Positions 33,423 to 41,095 of a stretch of DNA of 41,322 nt are shown here, in pieces. Under the pieces are notes generated by a model. That model was given only the letters and a program-made list of their open reading frames with translations, did no database searches and was not told the DNA's origin. Source of the stretch: Phormidium sp. FACHB-1136 (lineage in GTDB: Bacteria; Cyanobacteriota; Cyanobacteriia; Phormidesmidales; Phormidesmidaceae). The position numbers and the translations under genes are program-made. Where the stretch lies: assembly GCF_014697375.1 (NCBI RefSeq), contig NZ_JACJRS010000048.1, forward strand, positions 1-41,322. Reading direction: 5' to 3'. The stretch's first letter is position 1. Each line of letters opens with the position of its first letter.

Positions 33423-33959
33423 ATGACCGCCCCACCGTCCCTCGCCCCTTGGCACATTTGGCGCAAGTACCTGCTGCCTCGCCCTGCCCGCCTGGGATTG
33501 GCCCTGGGAAGCAGGGGCCCCGATTTTGCCCTGTTCGATGTCACCCATCAACGCACGGTGAGGCTGGCCAACTGGCGCGGCAAACAGCCCGTGGTGCTGG
33601 CCTTCACCCGCATCTTTGCCGAGGGGGTGTACTGCCCCTTGTGTTACCCCCACATCATGGCCATGAATGCGGCCTATCAACGGTTTCGGGATGCGGGTAC
33701 GGAGGTGTTTATGGTGACCAGCCTCAACCCTCGTCAGGGCAAGGCCGTGGTAGAAGACTTGCAGCTTACCCTACCGCTGCTGTGCGATCCGGTGGGGCAA
33801 AGTTTCCGCCAGTACCACACGGGGCAAGCGCTGGGGGCACCGCTCCCCGCCCAGTTTGTGCTGGATGCCCAGGGCCAACTGCGCTACGGTCACTGGTTTT
33901 CCTTTTTGCACCACAATGCTGAGCCAGAGGCCCTGCTAGCCGCTTTAGAAACGCTCTAG
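33423..33959 (+). CDS. AhpC/TSA-family redoxin
   Basis: 178 residues from ATG at 33423. A basic N-terminus (HIWRKYLLPRPARLGLALGS) precedes RGPDFALFDVTHQRTVRLAN and the active-site VYCPLCYPHIMAMN, with a CxxC (C71, C74) instead of the PTE-type motif. The C-terminal part (QFVLDAQGQLRYGHWFSFLH) matches the peroxiredoxin-like DUF family. It may be a thiol-disulfide oxidoreductase or a PRX-like protein, and probably works with the preceding 2-Cys Prx. Confidence 0.8.
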   Translation: MTAPPSLAPWHIWRKYLLPRPARLGLALGSRGPDFALFDVTHQRTVRLANWRGKQPVVLAFTRIFAEGVYCPLCYPHIMAMNAAYQRFRDAGTEVFMVTSLNPRQGKAVVEDLQLTLPLLCDPVGQSFRQYHTGQALGAPLPAQFVLDAQGQLRYGHWFSFLHHNAEPEALLAALETL

Positions 33960-34040
33960 GCTGAACCAGCAGCAATCATGGCGGACGATCTGGTTTATGG
34001 TGGGCAGAGGTGAACGAAGATTTGGTAGGCGGGTTGCCCT

Positions 34041-35204
34041 ATGAATTCCCACGATCCCGATTTTCCCCAAGACATTCCAGCGATTCCCGATGCAGAGGCG
34101 ATGACGCCGCCGGAGGGGCCGCCAGCCGAGGCCGATTCAGCCGTGGATCACCAAGTGGATGACGCCTTGCCGGACAGCTTTGAGGCGTTGTCTGCTTCGT
34201 CGTCGGCACTCGATGCAGCAGACCGATCAGCCAACGAGTTCCCTATGAACAATCCCCCAGCAGCGGAGGTGTGGACGGATTTGGACGAATCTGAACCAGC
34301 GGCCATGGCGGCGGATCCACCGAGGGACATCAGACCAGAGGCGGCGTCTTGGCCCTCGGTGATGGCGACAGGCGGGGGTGAAGAAAGGGACGAGCCAGAT
34401 CCCTCGGTGCTGGATGCTGGCTCTGGGTCGCGCCGGGAAGCGGAAAAACCCGGTCGCACAGTTCTTCCCTACGACGATTGGGAGCCGAGTGAGGTTCCCT
34501 ACCAGCCGAAGGAATTGGGCATGATTGATCAACTGATGATTGTGTTGGCCGATGGGGCGGCGATCTGGCGTCGGGGGCTGCGCCAAGTGCGGTCTTGGTT
34601 GCCGATCACCTGGCAGCGCACCCTCAGCGATGAACGTATGACGGCCATTGCCCTGGGGCTGGTGATTCTCTGGCTCGTGCTGTGGAACCCCCTGGGGGGA
34701 GGGAGCACCGCTGGTCAGGGGGTGGAGGGGCCGGAGATCTCGGTCTCTGCACCAGCCCTCTCTCCAGGGGGCGCACAGGGGGGAAAGGCCTCGCCTTTGG
34801 GGGAAAGTAGTGCGTCAGATCCTGCCATCACCGCAGACAACCGGGCCATAGACAACCGAACAGAGGGGCTGGAGCCTTCCCCGGAGCAAAGCCTGATTGC
34901 CGATATTCAGGATCGGGTCAGCAAAATCAGCCGTTCCTATGGGGTGGGGCTGATTCAGTCGGTGGAGGTCAACTGGCCCCAGCAAGTGCTGTCGGTCAAT
35001 GTCAGTAACGACTGGTATGGCCTGGGAAGGGCTTCCCAAGACCGCATTGCCCAAGACATCTATACCCAGGCCCAGGGGCTAGCCTTGGCCACCCTGCAAC
35101 TGAGGGACGCCGACGGCCTGGTGGTGGCCCGTAACCCTGTGGTAGGGCCAACCATGGTCATCCTCAAGCGCCATCGTCCCACGGAGGGGGGCACCCTCGG
35201 CTAG
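34041..35204 (+). CDS. Acidic single-pass membrane protein, unknown function
   Basis: 387 residues. Residues 1-155 are acidic, Pro/Ser/Ala-rich and very likely disordered. A membrane helix (TAIALGLVILWLVLW, about 201-216) is followed by a low-complexity linker and a folded C-terminal domain (about 285-380: SLIADIQDRVSKISRSYGVG, then VNWPQQVLSVNVSNDWYGLG and DGLVVARNPVVGPTMVILKR). The last part looks like a conserved cyanobacterial domain I cannot name. The direction of membrane insertion is uncertain. Confidence 0.7.
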   Translation: MNSHDPDFPQDIPAIPDAEAMTPPEGPPAEADSAVDHQVDDALPDSFEALSASSSALDAADRSANEFPMNNPPAAEVWTDLDESEPAAMAADPPRDIRPEAASWPSVMATGGGEERDEPDPSVLDAGSGSRREAEKPGRTVLPYDDWEPSEVPYQPKELGMIDQLMIVLADGAAIWRRGLRQVRSWLPITWQRTLSDERMTAIALGLVILWLVLWNPLGGGSTAGQGVEGPEISVSAPALSPGGAQGGKASPLGESSASDPAITADNRAIDNRTEGLEPSPEQSLIADIQDRVSKISRSYGVGLIQSVEVNWPQQVLSVNVSNDWYGLGRASQDRIAQDIYTQAQGLALATLQLRDADGLVVARNPVVGPTMVILKRHRPTEGGTLG

Positions 35205-35265
35205 GGCGTGGGATTGGCCAGACTGATGAAACCTGACCCAAGCTACCTGCCTAAAGGTAACCCGC

Positions 35266-36843
35266 CTAAAGGTAAATAGGATCCAAGGCGTAGTCTTGCC
35301 AATCTTGGTGAAAGCGCTCAGACACATGGGGGGTGAGGACGAATTTAGGATCCTTGCCTCCTTTCACATCGACCCGCAAAAACGAGTAGGGGCGGCGATA
35401 GTCGGGCTTTTTGCCTGTGCGGCCTACAAAAAGCTGGGACTCGGCCACGGGACGAAGCTCGGCCTGGGCCTCGGGGGTTAGGTCGGGGACGGTTTCGTAA
35501 AGAACGTTGCCCCCAGACCGCTGACGCCGCAAACTGAGGCCACTGCCACCACAGACAATCCAGGCTAGGTGACCATCGGCGTGGCCTGTGTCTAGGGTCT
35601 TGAGGTGTTCAAAGCAGTGGGCATGGCCGTTGATCACCAGATTCACGGGGGGAGTCTGGGGGGAGATCGCCGGAACTGCCGCCGCGACCTGATCCAGCAC
35701 CCAGCGCAGATGTTGGCGCACCGCCAGGGTTTGGCCCTGGTTCCACTTGGTCGATTCGGTGACGTAGGGGGGGTGGTGGAAGAACACAATGCGCCCCCGT
35801 GCCGCTGGGTCGTGCCAGGAGGCAATCAGGCCATCCCGCAGCCATAGCAGTTGCTCGGTATCAATGAGTGCGGTGGGGTTGGCGTTGAGCTGCTTATCGA
35901 GATCGAGCAGCATTTCGTCGTACTGCTCCACCTTGGCTTGCCAGTCGTCCAGGTCTTCCTGGGCATGGGCATCCCTGAGGTCTTGGTGCAGCGCAGCCTC
36001 CTCTACCGCTCGCCGATCCTCCAACACCTGCCGCCGCTGATCCTGAAGCTCCTGGCGATGGTCTAGCCCTCCCTGGTGAGTGAGTAGCGAGGGATCGTTA
36101 AAGGTACTGGAATCCAGGGCAAAGAAATCAATGCCGCCGTAGCGAAAGGTGTAGTAGCGGTTGGGCAGACGGGTAAACACCCCCGGTCGGTAGCGCAAGC
36201 CCTGGGTGTGCCCATCCCAGGGGCCATAATGGGCCCGTAGGTGGGCCGCTAGCCGTTGGTCGGGCATTCCCTGTAAATAATCCAAAAAAGCGCGGGCGTA
36301 GGCATCTCCCACCCCCGACCCATGCCAGCCCACATTGGGATTGAGGTCGATACCCAGCAGCTTGCGTAGGGGTTTGCTAATCTGCACCAGCAAACTATAC
36401 AGCCGGGGCAGATTGTAATAATCGTGGTTTCCGGGCACGGCCAAAAACGGAAACCGAAACAGCATTTGATCGTAGGCAATCTTTTCGGGCTGCTCTCCCC
36501 CCACCAGCCACTCCCGGTAGGGCTTGATGAAGTTCTCAGGGTACTGCTCGCGGGAGCCGACTTGGTACACCACATCCCCGGTGTGCAGCAAAAACCGACA
36601 GTCCTCCAGGTGAGGCACCATCTGTTCCGCCAACCGCCGCTGGGGGTGGTGATCCGGGTGGGGGCCAGATCCACTATCGCCAATCACCAAAAAGGAGAAT
36701 TCCTCGTCCTCGGCGTGGCCGTCCTCCAATATCAGCCGGGTTTGGTCAATGTGGTGGGCCACCAGGGTCGGATGTTGCCAGCAGACCCGTGCCTTCATTT
36801 TGGCAACCTTAGCGGGAATGGGCGGGTCGAGGATAGAAGCCAT
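35266..36843 (-). CDS. Metallophosphoesterase
   Basis: 525 residues. The calcineurin-like motifs occur in order: FSFLVIGDSGSG, LLHTGDVVYQVG, FLAVPGNHDYYN, IVFFHHPPYVTES and LVINGHAHCFEHL. Between the third and fourth a helical, highly charged insert of about 90 residues (HRQELQDQRRQVLEDRRAVE) is likely a coiled coil. The substrate is unknown; relatives include purple-acid-type phosphatases. The stop codon overlaps the second copy of a GCCTAAAGGTAA direct repeat (35249-35260 and 35264-35275). Confidence 0.88.
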   Translation of the reverse strand: MASILDPPIPAKVAKMKARVCWQHPTLVAHHIDQTRLILEDGHAEDEEFSFLVIGDSGSGPHPDHHPQRRLAEQMVPHLEDCRFLLHTGDVVYQVGSREQYPENFIKPYREWLVGGEQPEKIAYDQMLFRFPFLAVPGNHDYYNLPRLYSLLVQISKPLRKLLGIDLNPNVGWHGSGVGDAYARAFLDYLQGMPDQRLAAHLRAHYGPWDGHTQGLRYRPGVFTRLPNRYYTFRYGGIDFFALDSSTFNDPSLLTHQGGLDHRQELQDQRRQVLEDRRAVEEAALHQDLRDAHAQEDLDDWQAKVEQYDEMLLDLDKQLNANPTALIDTEQLLWLRDGLIASWHDPAARGRIVFFHHPPYVTESTKWNQGQTLAVRQHLRWVLDQVAAAVPAISPQTPPVNLVINGHAHCFEHLKTLDTGHADGHLAWIVCGGSGLSLRRQRSGGNVLYETVPDLTPEAQAELRPVAESQLFVGRTGKKPDYRRPYSFLRVDVKGGKDPKFVLTPHVSERFHQDWQDYALDPIYL

Positions 36844-36887
36844 GGGAAATGGGGCTGGGAGAGGGAGCGTCTGCCTATCGCGTCTAC

Positions 36888-37493
36888 CTAGGCCGCAACG
36901 GCCACGGGAATAGACAACAGGAAGTTCCGCAGAATGGGCTTGCCAGAGTCGGTCAGGATGCTTTCTGGGTGGAACTGTACCCCTTGCAGAGTAGGGTATT
37001 GGCGGTGCTGCACGCCCATGATCGTCCCATCCTCCACCCAGGCGGTGATCGCTAGCACCTCAGGGCAAGACTGGGGTTCAATCACGAGGCTGTGGTAGCG
37101 GGTGGCCTGGAAGGGGTTCTCCAATCCGGCAAACACGCCTTGGCCTTTGTGGTAGATGGGCGAGGTTTTGCCATGCATCAGTTCGGGGGCGCGAATGATG
37201 GTGCCGCCAAACACCTGGCCGATGCTTTGGTGCCCCAAACATACCCCCAAAATTGGCACCGTGGGGCCAAGGTCTTGAATCACCGCCAGAGAAACGCCGG
37301 AATCATTGGGGGTGCCAGGGCCGGGGGAAATCACAATGCCATCGGGAGCCAGCGCCTTGATCTCGGAGAGGCTAATCTGATCGTTGCGGTATACCCGGAG
37401 GTCTTTGGCCACGGGCAGTTCCTGGCCCAGTTCCCCCAAGTACTGCACGAGGTTGTAGGTAAAGCTATCGTAATTATCAATGACAAGAATCAT
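36888..37493 (-). CDS. trpG: Anthranilate/aminodeoxychorismate synthase glutamine amidotransferase
   Basis: 201 residues from ATG at 37493. MILVIDNYDSFTYNLVQYLG is the family N-terminus, ISPGPGTPNDSGVS follows, and the class I triad is Cys85 (LGVCLGHQSIGQVFGG), His175 and Glu177 (GVQFHPESI). It supplies ammonia to TrpE or PabB. Sequence alone cannot separate TrpG from PabA. It starts eight bases after the dgkA stop, so ybeY-dgkA-trpG likely form one leftward unit. Gene order is typical of cyanobacteria. Confidence 0.92.
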   Translation of the reverse strand: MILVIDNYDSFTYNLVQYLGELGQELPVAKDLRVYRNDQISLSEIKALAPDGIVISPGPGTPNDSGVSLAVIQDLGPTVPILGVCLGHQSIGQVFGGTIIRAPELMHGKTSPIYHKGQGVFAGLENPFQATRYHSLVIEPQSCPEVLAITAWVEDGTIMGVQHRQYPTLQGVQFHPESILTDSGKPILRNFLLSIPVAVAA

Positions 37494-37501
37494 GATCAGG
37501 G

Positions 37502-37948
37502 TTATCCCAAAAGACGCTGCCACAGGGGCGGCAATAGTAAACAAACCGCAACGGAAATCGCAATCATGGCCGACATCAGCACGGCGGCGGCGGCACAGTC
37601 TTTGGCAATTTTAGCGAGTTCGTGGTAGGTCTGCTGTACGGTCAGATCCACCACCGACTCTAGGGCGGTATTGAGTAACTCCATGGTCATCACCGCCCCA
37701 CAGGTCAAGATGATCACCGCGATTTCCACCGCACTTAGCCCCAAGCCAACCGCCAGCCCCACCGCCACGAGCCCCACCCCCACATGGATGCGAAAGTTGC
37801 GCTGGGTACGGAAGGCATAGCTGACCCCCTGCCACGCATACTGAAAGCTCACCAATAGGTTATTTGCAACTTTCCAGGACAGGGGCCGGATGGGCCGGGG
37901 CAAATCGGTGGTGGGCACCGAGTCGGATTTTTCGCGATATAGCGTCAT
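37502..37948 (-). CDS. dgkA: Diacylglycerol/undecaprenol kinase family protein
   Basis: 148 residues with three membrane helices. WQGVSYAFRTQRNFRIHVGV, MTMELLNTALESVVDL and YHELAKIAKDCAAAAVLMSA carry the conserved Glu, Asn and Lys/Asp of DgkA-type kinases. It phosphorylates diacylglycerol or undecaprenol using ATP at the membrane. The N-terminal 25 residues are polar. Operon with trpG downstream and ybeY upstream. Confidence 0.93.
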   Translation of the reverse strand: MTLYREKSDSVPTTDLPRPIRPLSWKVANNLLVSFQYAWQGVSYAFRTQRNFRIHVGVGLVAVGLAVGLGLSAVEIAVIILTCGAVMTMELLNTALESVVDLTVQQTYHELAKIAKDCAAAAVLMSAMIAISVAVCLLLPPLWQRLLG

Positions 37949-38124
37949 AAATAGGAGATCCCTAGGGATCGGCAGTTATAGATGAATACGAGGCCAACCA
38001 CTGTCTCTCCGGCAGCGATCCGCTACGCCACAGCATAAATCTTGCTTCGAGGCTAGTCTACACCAGCGATCAAGATTTCCAGCGATTCATCAACACATCC
38101 AAACCATTAAGGCAAATCCTGGGG

Positions 38125-38670
38125 CTAATCGGCCACAGCTAAGCCAATGGCCCGCAGCAATTCCCCTTGTTTGGCTAGCATGGCCTCTAATTGGTTGTCG
38201 TCGGGATGATCCCAGCCCAGCAAATGTAGAAACCCATGACTAGCCAACCACACCGTTTCCCATCGGAGATCGTGACCCGCCGCCTCGGCCTGTCGTTGGG
38301 CCGTATCCAAGGAAATGATGATGTCCCCCAGATAAAAAGGCTCACTCTCCAGCAATTCTGGGGCTAGGGGGGTTTCATCCTCCAGGGCCGCAAAGGAGAG
38401 CACGTCTGTGGGCCGTTCGATGTGACGATAGGTGCCGTTTAGCTCCGCCATCTCCCCATCATCGGTGAGGGTGAGGGATAGCTCGTAGGCTCCCAGGGGC
38501 GAGGGCGGCAAATCCACCTGGGTCGCCCATTGGCTAAACCAAGCTTGCCAGTCCTCCGTAGGGATCAGATCGCCCTGGGGATGGTGGCCCTCCACGATCA
38601 CCTCTAGGACGGGCTCCTCCAGGACAGGCGATTCCAGGGCAGGTTCAGACGGGTTGGGGGTAACGGTCAT
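38125..38670 (-). CDS. ybeY: Endoribonuclease YbeY (16S rRNA maturation)
   Basis: 181 residues. The zinc site is SHGFLHLLGWDHPDD (H145, H149, H155), and GDIIISLDTAQRQA precedes it. YbeY takes part in 16S rRNA 3'-end maturation and ribosome quality control. An acidic N-terminal extension of about 35 residues (EPALESPVLEEPVLEV) is longer than in E. coli, as is common in cyanobacteria. It lies 13 bases after the DUF3285 gene and 176 bases before dgkA. Confidence 0.93.
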   Translation of the reverse strand: MTVTPNPSEPALESPVLEEPVLEVIVEGHHPQGDLIPTEDWQAWFSQWATQVDLPPSPLGAYELSLTLTDDGEMAELNGTYRHIERPTDVLSFAALEDETPLAPELLESEPFYLGDIIISLDTAQRQAEAAGHDLRWETVWLASHGFLHLLGWDHPDDNQLEAMLAKQGELLRAIGLAVAD

Positions 38671-38683
38671 TTGGTTTAGCCCC

Positions 38684-38884
38684 CTAGCGAGTCAGGTAGG
38701 CCAAACCCACCAGCAGTCCCAACAGGCCCGCCGTGGTGAGGGCAAAGTGATACAGCGACTTGCCGCCCTTTTTGACCATGTTCCGCATAGCCAACTTGAC
38801 AAAACTAGGCGGGGCTTCCGGAGGCTGGGCGGTGGGTTCAACGGGGGCGGTCGTCGCCGGAGGGTCAACGGTGGGCTGGGTCAT
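38684..38884 (-). CDS. DUF3285 small membrane protein
   Basis: 66 residues. A Pro/Thr-rich N-terminus leads to FVKLAMRNMVKKGGKSLYHF and a membrane helix LTTAGLLGLLVGLAYLTR. This matches DUF3285, a cyanobacterial family regularly located just upstream of ybeY. Function is unknown; the conserved basic stretch before the helix suggests membrane and nucleic-acid or ribosome contact. It is first in the leftward operon. Confidence 0.88.
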   Translation of the reverse strand: MTQPTVDPPATTAPVEPTAQPPEAPPSFVKLAMRNMVKKGGKSLYHFALTTAGLLGLLVGLAYLTR

Positions 38885-39002
38885 GGCAAGGCGGCAAAGG
38901 TAAGGGCGCAGAACAGGGTGATAGACGGAGGCATTGGGCCATCCAGTCGAGCCATCGACAACCTCGAAACCCGGAATCGACGACTCGGACAGCCACGTAT
39001 CA

Positions 39003-39043
39003 CAGTAACGTTATGTTTACTGTACTGAATTTACTGTACTGAA
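39003..39043. promoter_or_regulatory. Tandem and inverted repeats upstream of the DUF3285-ybeY operon
   Basis: TTTACTGTACTGAA occurs twice in tandem (39016-39029, 39030-39043). CAGTAA at 39003-39008 and TTACTG at 39017-39022 add an inverted pair with an 8-base gap. This lies 118 to 159 bases before the DUF3285 start in the spacer between that operon and the toxin-antitoxin array; it looks like an operator region. No known regulator site matches clearly. Confidence 0.45.
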
Positions 39044-39171
39044 TTTCATCGCGGTTCCCCCACCCGCCCGATAGCATAGAACTACCCTACCGATGGCCCG
39101 TCCTAGGGCGACCTCCCCCCTCACTGCGGCTAAACCAACCGTGGCCCCACCCCTAGAAAGCGGTGATCGCC

Positions 39172-39435
39172 TCACGAGCCCAGAGTTTGAGCGTCGCTTG
39201 ACTCACCCAGAATAGACTCAAGGATTTCTGGCGTTAAGCCTCTCTCCTGCGCTTTTCGACTAATCTCCTCCATGACCTCTTCTAATGGTCGCACTTCCTT
39301 ATCAGCGCCAGGAAACGCCTCAGCAGGGTTGGATTCCGATTTCACAGTTGTTCTGGCAACATCTTTTCTGCCAGAGCCTAGTTTTCTGACTCGTAGACTT
39401 TTTAAGTCGTATTCTGGTCTTAGATCGTCTGCCAT
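39172..39435 (-). CDS. Third antitoxin paralogue, mosaic (BrnA-like N-terminus, other C-terminus)
   Basis: 87 residues. The first 24 residues begin MADDLRPEYDLKSLRVRKLG and are nearly identical to the antitoxin at 40447-40659; the underlying 75 bases (39361-39435) differ from 40585-40659 at only three positions. After that the sequence changes: EEVMEEISRKAQERGLTPEI then LESILGES, a helical ending typical of a different antitoxin family. So it is a recombinant antitoxin. It follows the HicB-like gene by five bases, in one transcript. Confidence 0.72.
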   Translation of the reverse strand: MADDLRPEYDLKSLRVRKLGSGRKDVARTTVKSESNPAEAFPGADKEVRPLEEVMEEISRKAQERGLTPEILESILGESSDAQTLGS

Positions 39436-39440
39436 TTGAG

Positions 39441-39695
39441 TTAAACCACATCAATCACAGTAGGCTTTGGCAACGCCTCACCCGCTGCCTCATAGACAAT
39501 TACAAGGGATTCTAGCGCCTCAAGGCCGTTAGCTGCTGCTTCAGTGTAGGTGTTCCCGTGGGTACGCCATTGCTGACCTGGAAAATCGGGAAAACGCACC
39601 AAGAAGCTTTGATCCTCCTCAGACCATTGGATGACCATTTGATATTTGAGCGGATTCGCCATATCCCCATAGTCGAACGGCTTGTTTAAGTTCAT
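39441..39695 (-). CDS. HicB-family antitoxin-like protein
   Basis: 84 residues. LKYQMVIQWSEEDQSFLVRF PDFPG and TYTEAAANGLEALESLVIVY match the HicB fold (partial RNase H-like strand-helix pattern). The start at 39695 is favoured because its ATG overlaps the stop of the frameshifted gene (ATGA); an in-frame ATG at 39662 is an alternative. No hicA gene is adjacent. It may be an orphan antitoxin or act with another partner in the array. Confidence 0.75.
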   Translation of the reverse strand: MNLNKPFDYGDMANPLKYQMVIQWSEEDQSFLVRFPDFPGQQWRTHGNTYTEAAANGLEALESLVIVYEAAGEALPKPTVIDVV

Positions 39696-39936
39696 CCCTG
39701 ATTGACGTGGTCAGCCGCTAGCACGGCGTTAACGTAGGTAAAAATGCGGTCAAGTTCTCCAATTGCATCTAGTTCAGTGATTTCATCGGGGGTTATTGCA
39801 TCCGCTTTTTTCTTTCTAAAAGGCTCTCCATACGTAATTGAAGAGGCTCACTGAATTTAAACAAGTTACAGCCTCCAACTTTCTCAAGCTGGATTTCATG
39901 CATTAGAGCCGATGGCTTGTTGAGGGTTGTAATCAT
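39692..39936 (-). pseudogene. Small TA-associated gene split by a -1 frame change at A AAA AAG
   Basis: Starting at ATG 39936, overlapping the previous stop as ATGA, frame zero gives 47 residues (MITTLNKPSALMHEIQLEKV to LLERKKRMQ) and ends at 39793. A -1 shift at the run of six A (heptamer A AAA AAG, plus-strand 39805-39811) continues as KKADAITPDEITELDAIGEL then DRIFTYVNAVLAADHVNQG, ending at TGA 39694-39692, whose bases overlap the HicB-like ATG (39695-39693). The combined 81-residue protein looks like a small, continuous, conserved cyanobacterial family. It is either a broken gene or a gene using programmed -1 frameshifting. Neither piece is long enough to stand out alone. Confidence 0.7.
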
Positions 39937-40124
39937 GGGTCTGCTCTATTAATGACGACAGTATCGGTGGGGAAGGCTTGGGCTACGTCGGGATCTAGGA
40001 GGACTAGGTTGGTGCCTGAACGATAGCGTTCAACATATTTACCTCTAACGCCGCCCTTCATCTGAGAGAAGTCGTATTCGGGACGTAGATCATCCTGCAT
40101 TGCATTTTCAGTTTTCTTGCTCAT
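39933..40124 (-). CDS. Second antitoxin paralogue, C-terminally truncated
   Basis: 63 residues. DDLRPEYDFSQMKGGVRGKY and LVLLDPDVAQAFPTD match the antitoxin family of 40447-40659, but the final helix (VNEALRFLIRVM in that paralogue) is replaced by VVINRADP and a stop. Its TGA overlaps the ATG of the frameshifted gene (ATGA). There is no toxin gene directly next to it. Ribosome site AGGGGC upstream. It may be a decayed or minimal antitoxin. Confidence 0.65.
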   Translation of the reverse strand: MSKKTENAMQDDLRPEYDFSQMKGGVRGKYVERYRSGTNLVLLDPDVAQAFPTDTVVINRADP

Positions 40125-40192
40125 GGAATTTCTGCCCCTATTGAGGGCCGTATTGGGAGCAGATTACTCAGGCTCCATCGCTTCGATCTGGC

Positions 40193-40411
40193 CTATTTAT
40201 CAACATTCTGATCGTTCACCGTAGAAGCTTCCAATGGCTTTATCCAGCGTGTTTTCGAGCTGCGATTTCCTGACAAGTCAACAAATTTATAGCCACTTTC
40301 GTCCTGTTTTTTACGCAGGTCTTCAAATATGGCTTTTAAGTCGTAGTTAAAGGACTTGGCATATTCGTCACGAATACGGTGAATTTCTTCAACGATTTCA
40401 TCTTTCCACAT
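40193..40411 (-). CDS. Small protein of a WKDEIVEEI family, TA-associated, unknown function
   Basis: 72 residues. MWKDEIVEEIHRIRDEYAKS then FNYDLKAIFEDLRKKQDESG is a recognisable short helical family that is often found beside antitoxin genes in bacteria; I know no function for it. The last 25 residues (SSKTRWIKPLEASTVNDQNV) are variable. It lies between two antitoxin paralogues on the same strand. Confidence 0.6.
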   Translation of the reverse strand: MWKDEIVEEIHRIRDEYAKSFNYDLKAIFEDLRKKQDESGYKFVDLSGNRSSKTRWIKPLEASTVNDQNVDK

Positions 40412-40446
40412 AACCTAGTCCCCCATTAGTTTAGAGGCCATTTCTT

Positions 40447-40659
40447 CTAATTGCCCCTGGATGAGCTAGAAACTGAATTGTCCCGCATTACTCGAATCAA
40501 AAAACGTAGTGCTTCGTTAACTGCCTCAGCATCAGGAAACATCTCGGCAACGTCGGGTTCTAAGCGTACTGTTACCCCAGCAAAATCTTTTCTGCCAGAG
40601 CCTAGTTTCCTGACTCGCAGACTTTTTAAGTCGTATTCTGGTCTTAGATCGTCTTCCAT
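40447..40659 (-). CDS. brnA: BrnA-like antitoxin (first paralogue)
   Basis: 70 residues from ATG at 40659, eight bases after the brnT stop; GAGGG lies ten bases upstream. DDLRPEYDLKSLRVRKLG is followed by VTVRLEPDVAEMFPDAEAVN and EALRFLIRVM, a ribbon-helix-helix-like antitoxin end. In BrnTA modules the toxin gene comes first and the antitoxin represses the shared promoter. Here the order and spacing fit, but the sequence is not a classical BrnA, so the name describes position and fold. Its 5' 75 bases are duplicated at 39361-39435. Confidence 0.68.
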   Translation of the reverse strand: MEDDLRPEYDLKSLRVRKLGSGRKDFAGVTVRLEPDVAEMFPDAEAVNEALRFLIRVMRDNSVSSSSRGN

Positions 40660-40666
40660 CGCTGTA

Positions 40667-40939
40667 TTATCCCTCTTCGTAAACTTCTCGTTCAGATCGT
40701 GTTGCTTCCCTAGCACTAATCAGGCGTATTATGTTTCCTCGTTCTGTGTATGACACAATCAATGAGCGCCCTTGATGCGACTCCCCGACAATAAGATAGC
40801 GATCTTCTTCCTCTGAGTGGTCTGGATCATAAAAGTCAACGTAGAGAGGATCTTCAAAAACGGTTTCTGCTTCCTCAAAAGAAACGCCATGTTTTGACAG
40901 GTTGCGAGTGGCTTTATTTTTATCCCATTCAAATTGCAT
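40667..40939 (-). CDS. brnT: BrnT-family toxin
   Basis: 90 residues. FEWDKNKATRNLSKHGVSFE, FEDPLYVDFYDPDHSEEEDR, YLIVGESHQGRSLIVSYTER and IIRLISAREATRSEREVYEE are the BrnT (RelE/ParE-like fold) blocks in order. BrnT is a ribonuclease toxin neutralised by BrnA. First gene of the array; its upstream spacer (40940-41095) is AT-rich and is the likely promoter. Full length with no visible mutation. Confidence 0.9.
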   Translation of the reverse strand: MQFEWDKNKATRNLSKHGVSFEEAETVFEDPLYVDFYDPDHSEEEDRYLIVGESHQGRSLIVSYTERGNIIRLISAREATRSEREVYEEG

Positions 40940-41095
40940 AGAATAATTAGAGCCTTGCCTTTCTATCTTCTCAGATCTTTTTTGTTTTGGTAGCTCATTG
41001 AATCATTAAGCAAGCTGAGTATTACACTTCAGGCATCAAAGGTGATGTGATTTTTGATGCTTGAATTTGCAACATAAAGTCTACTTATTAATGTC

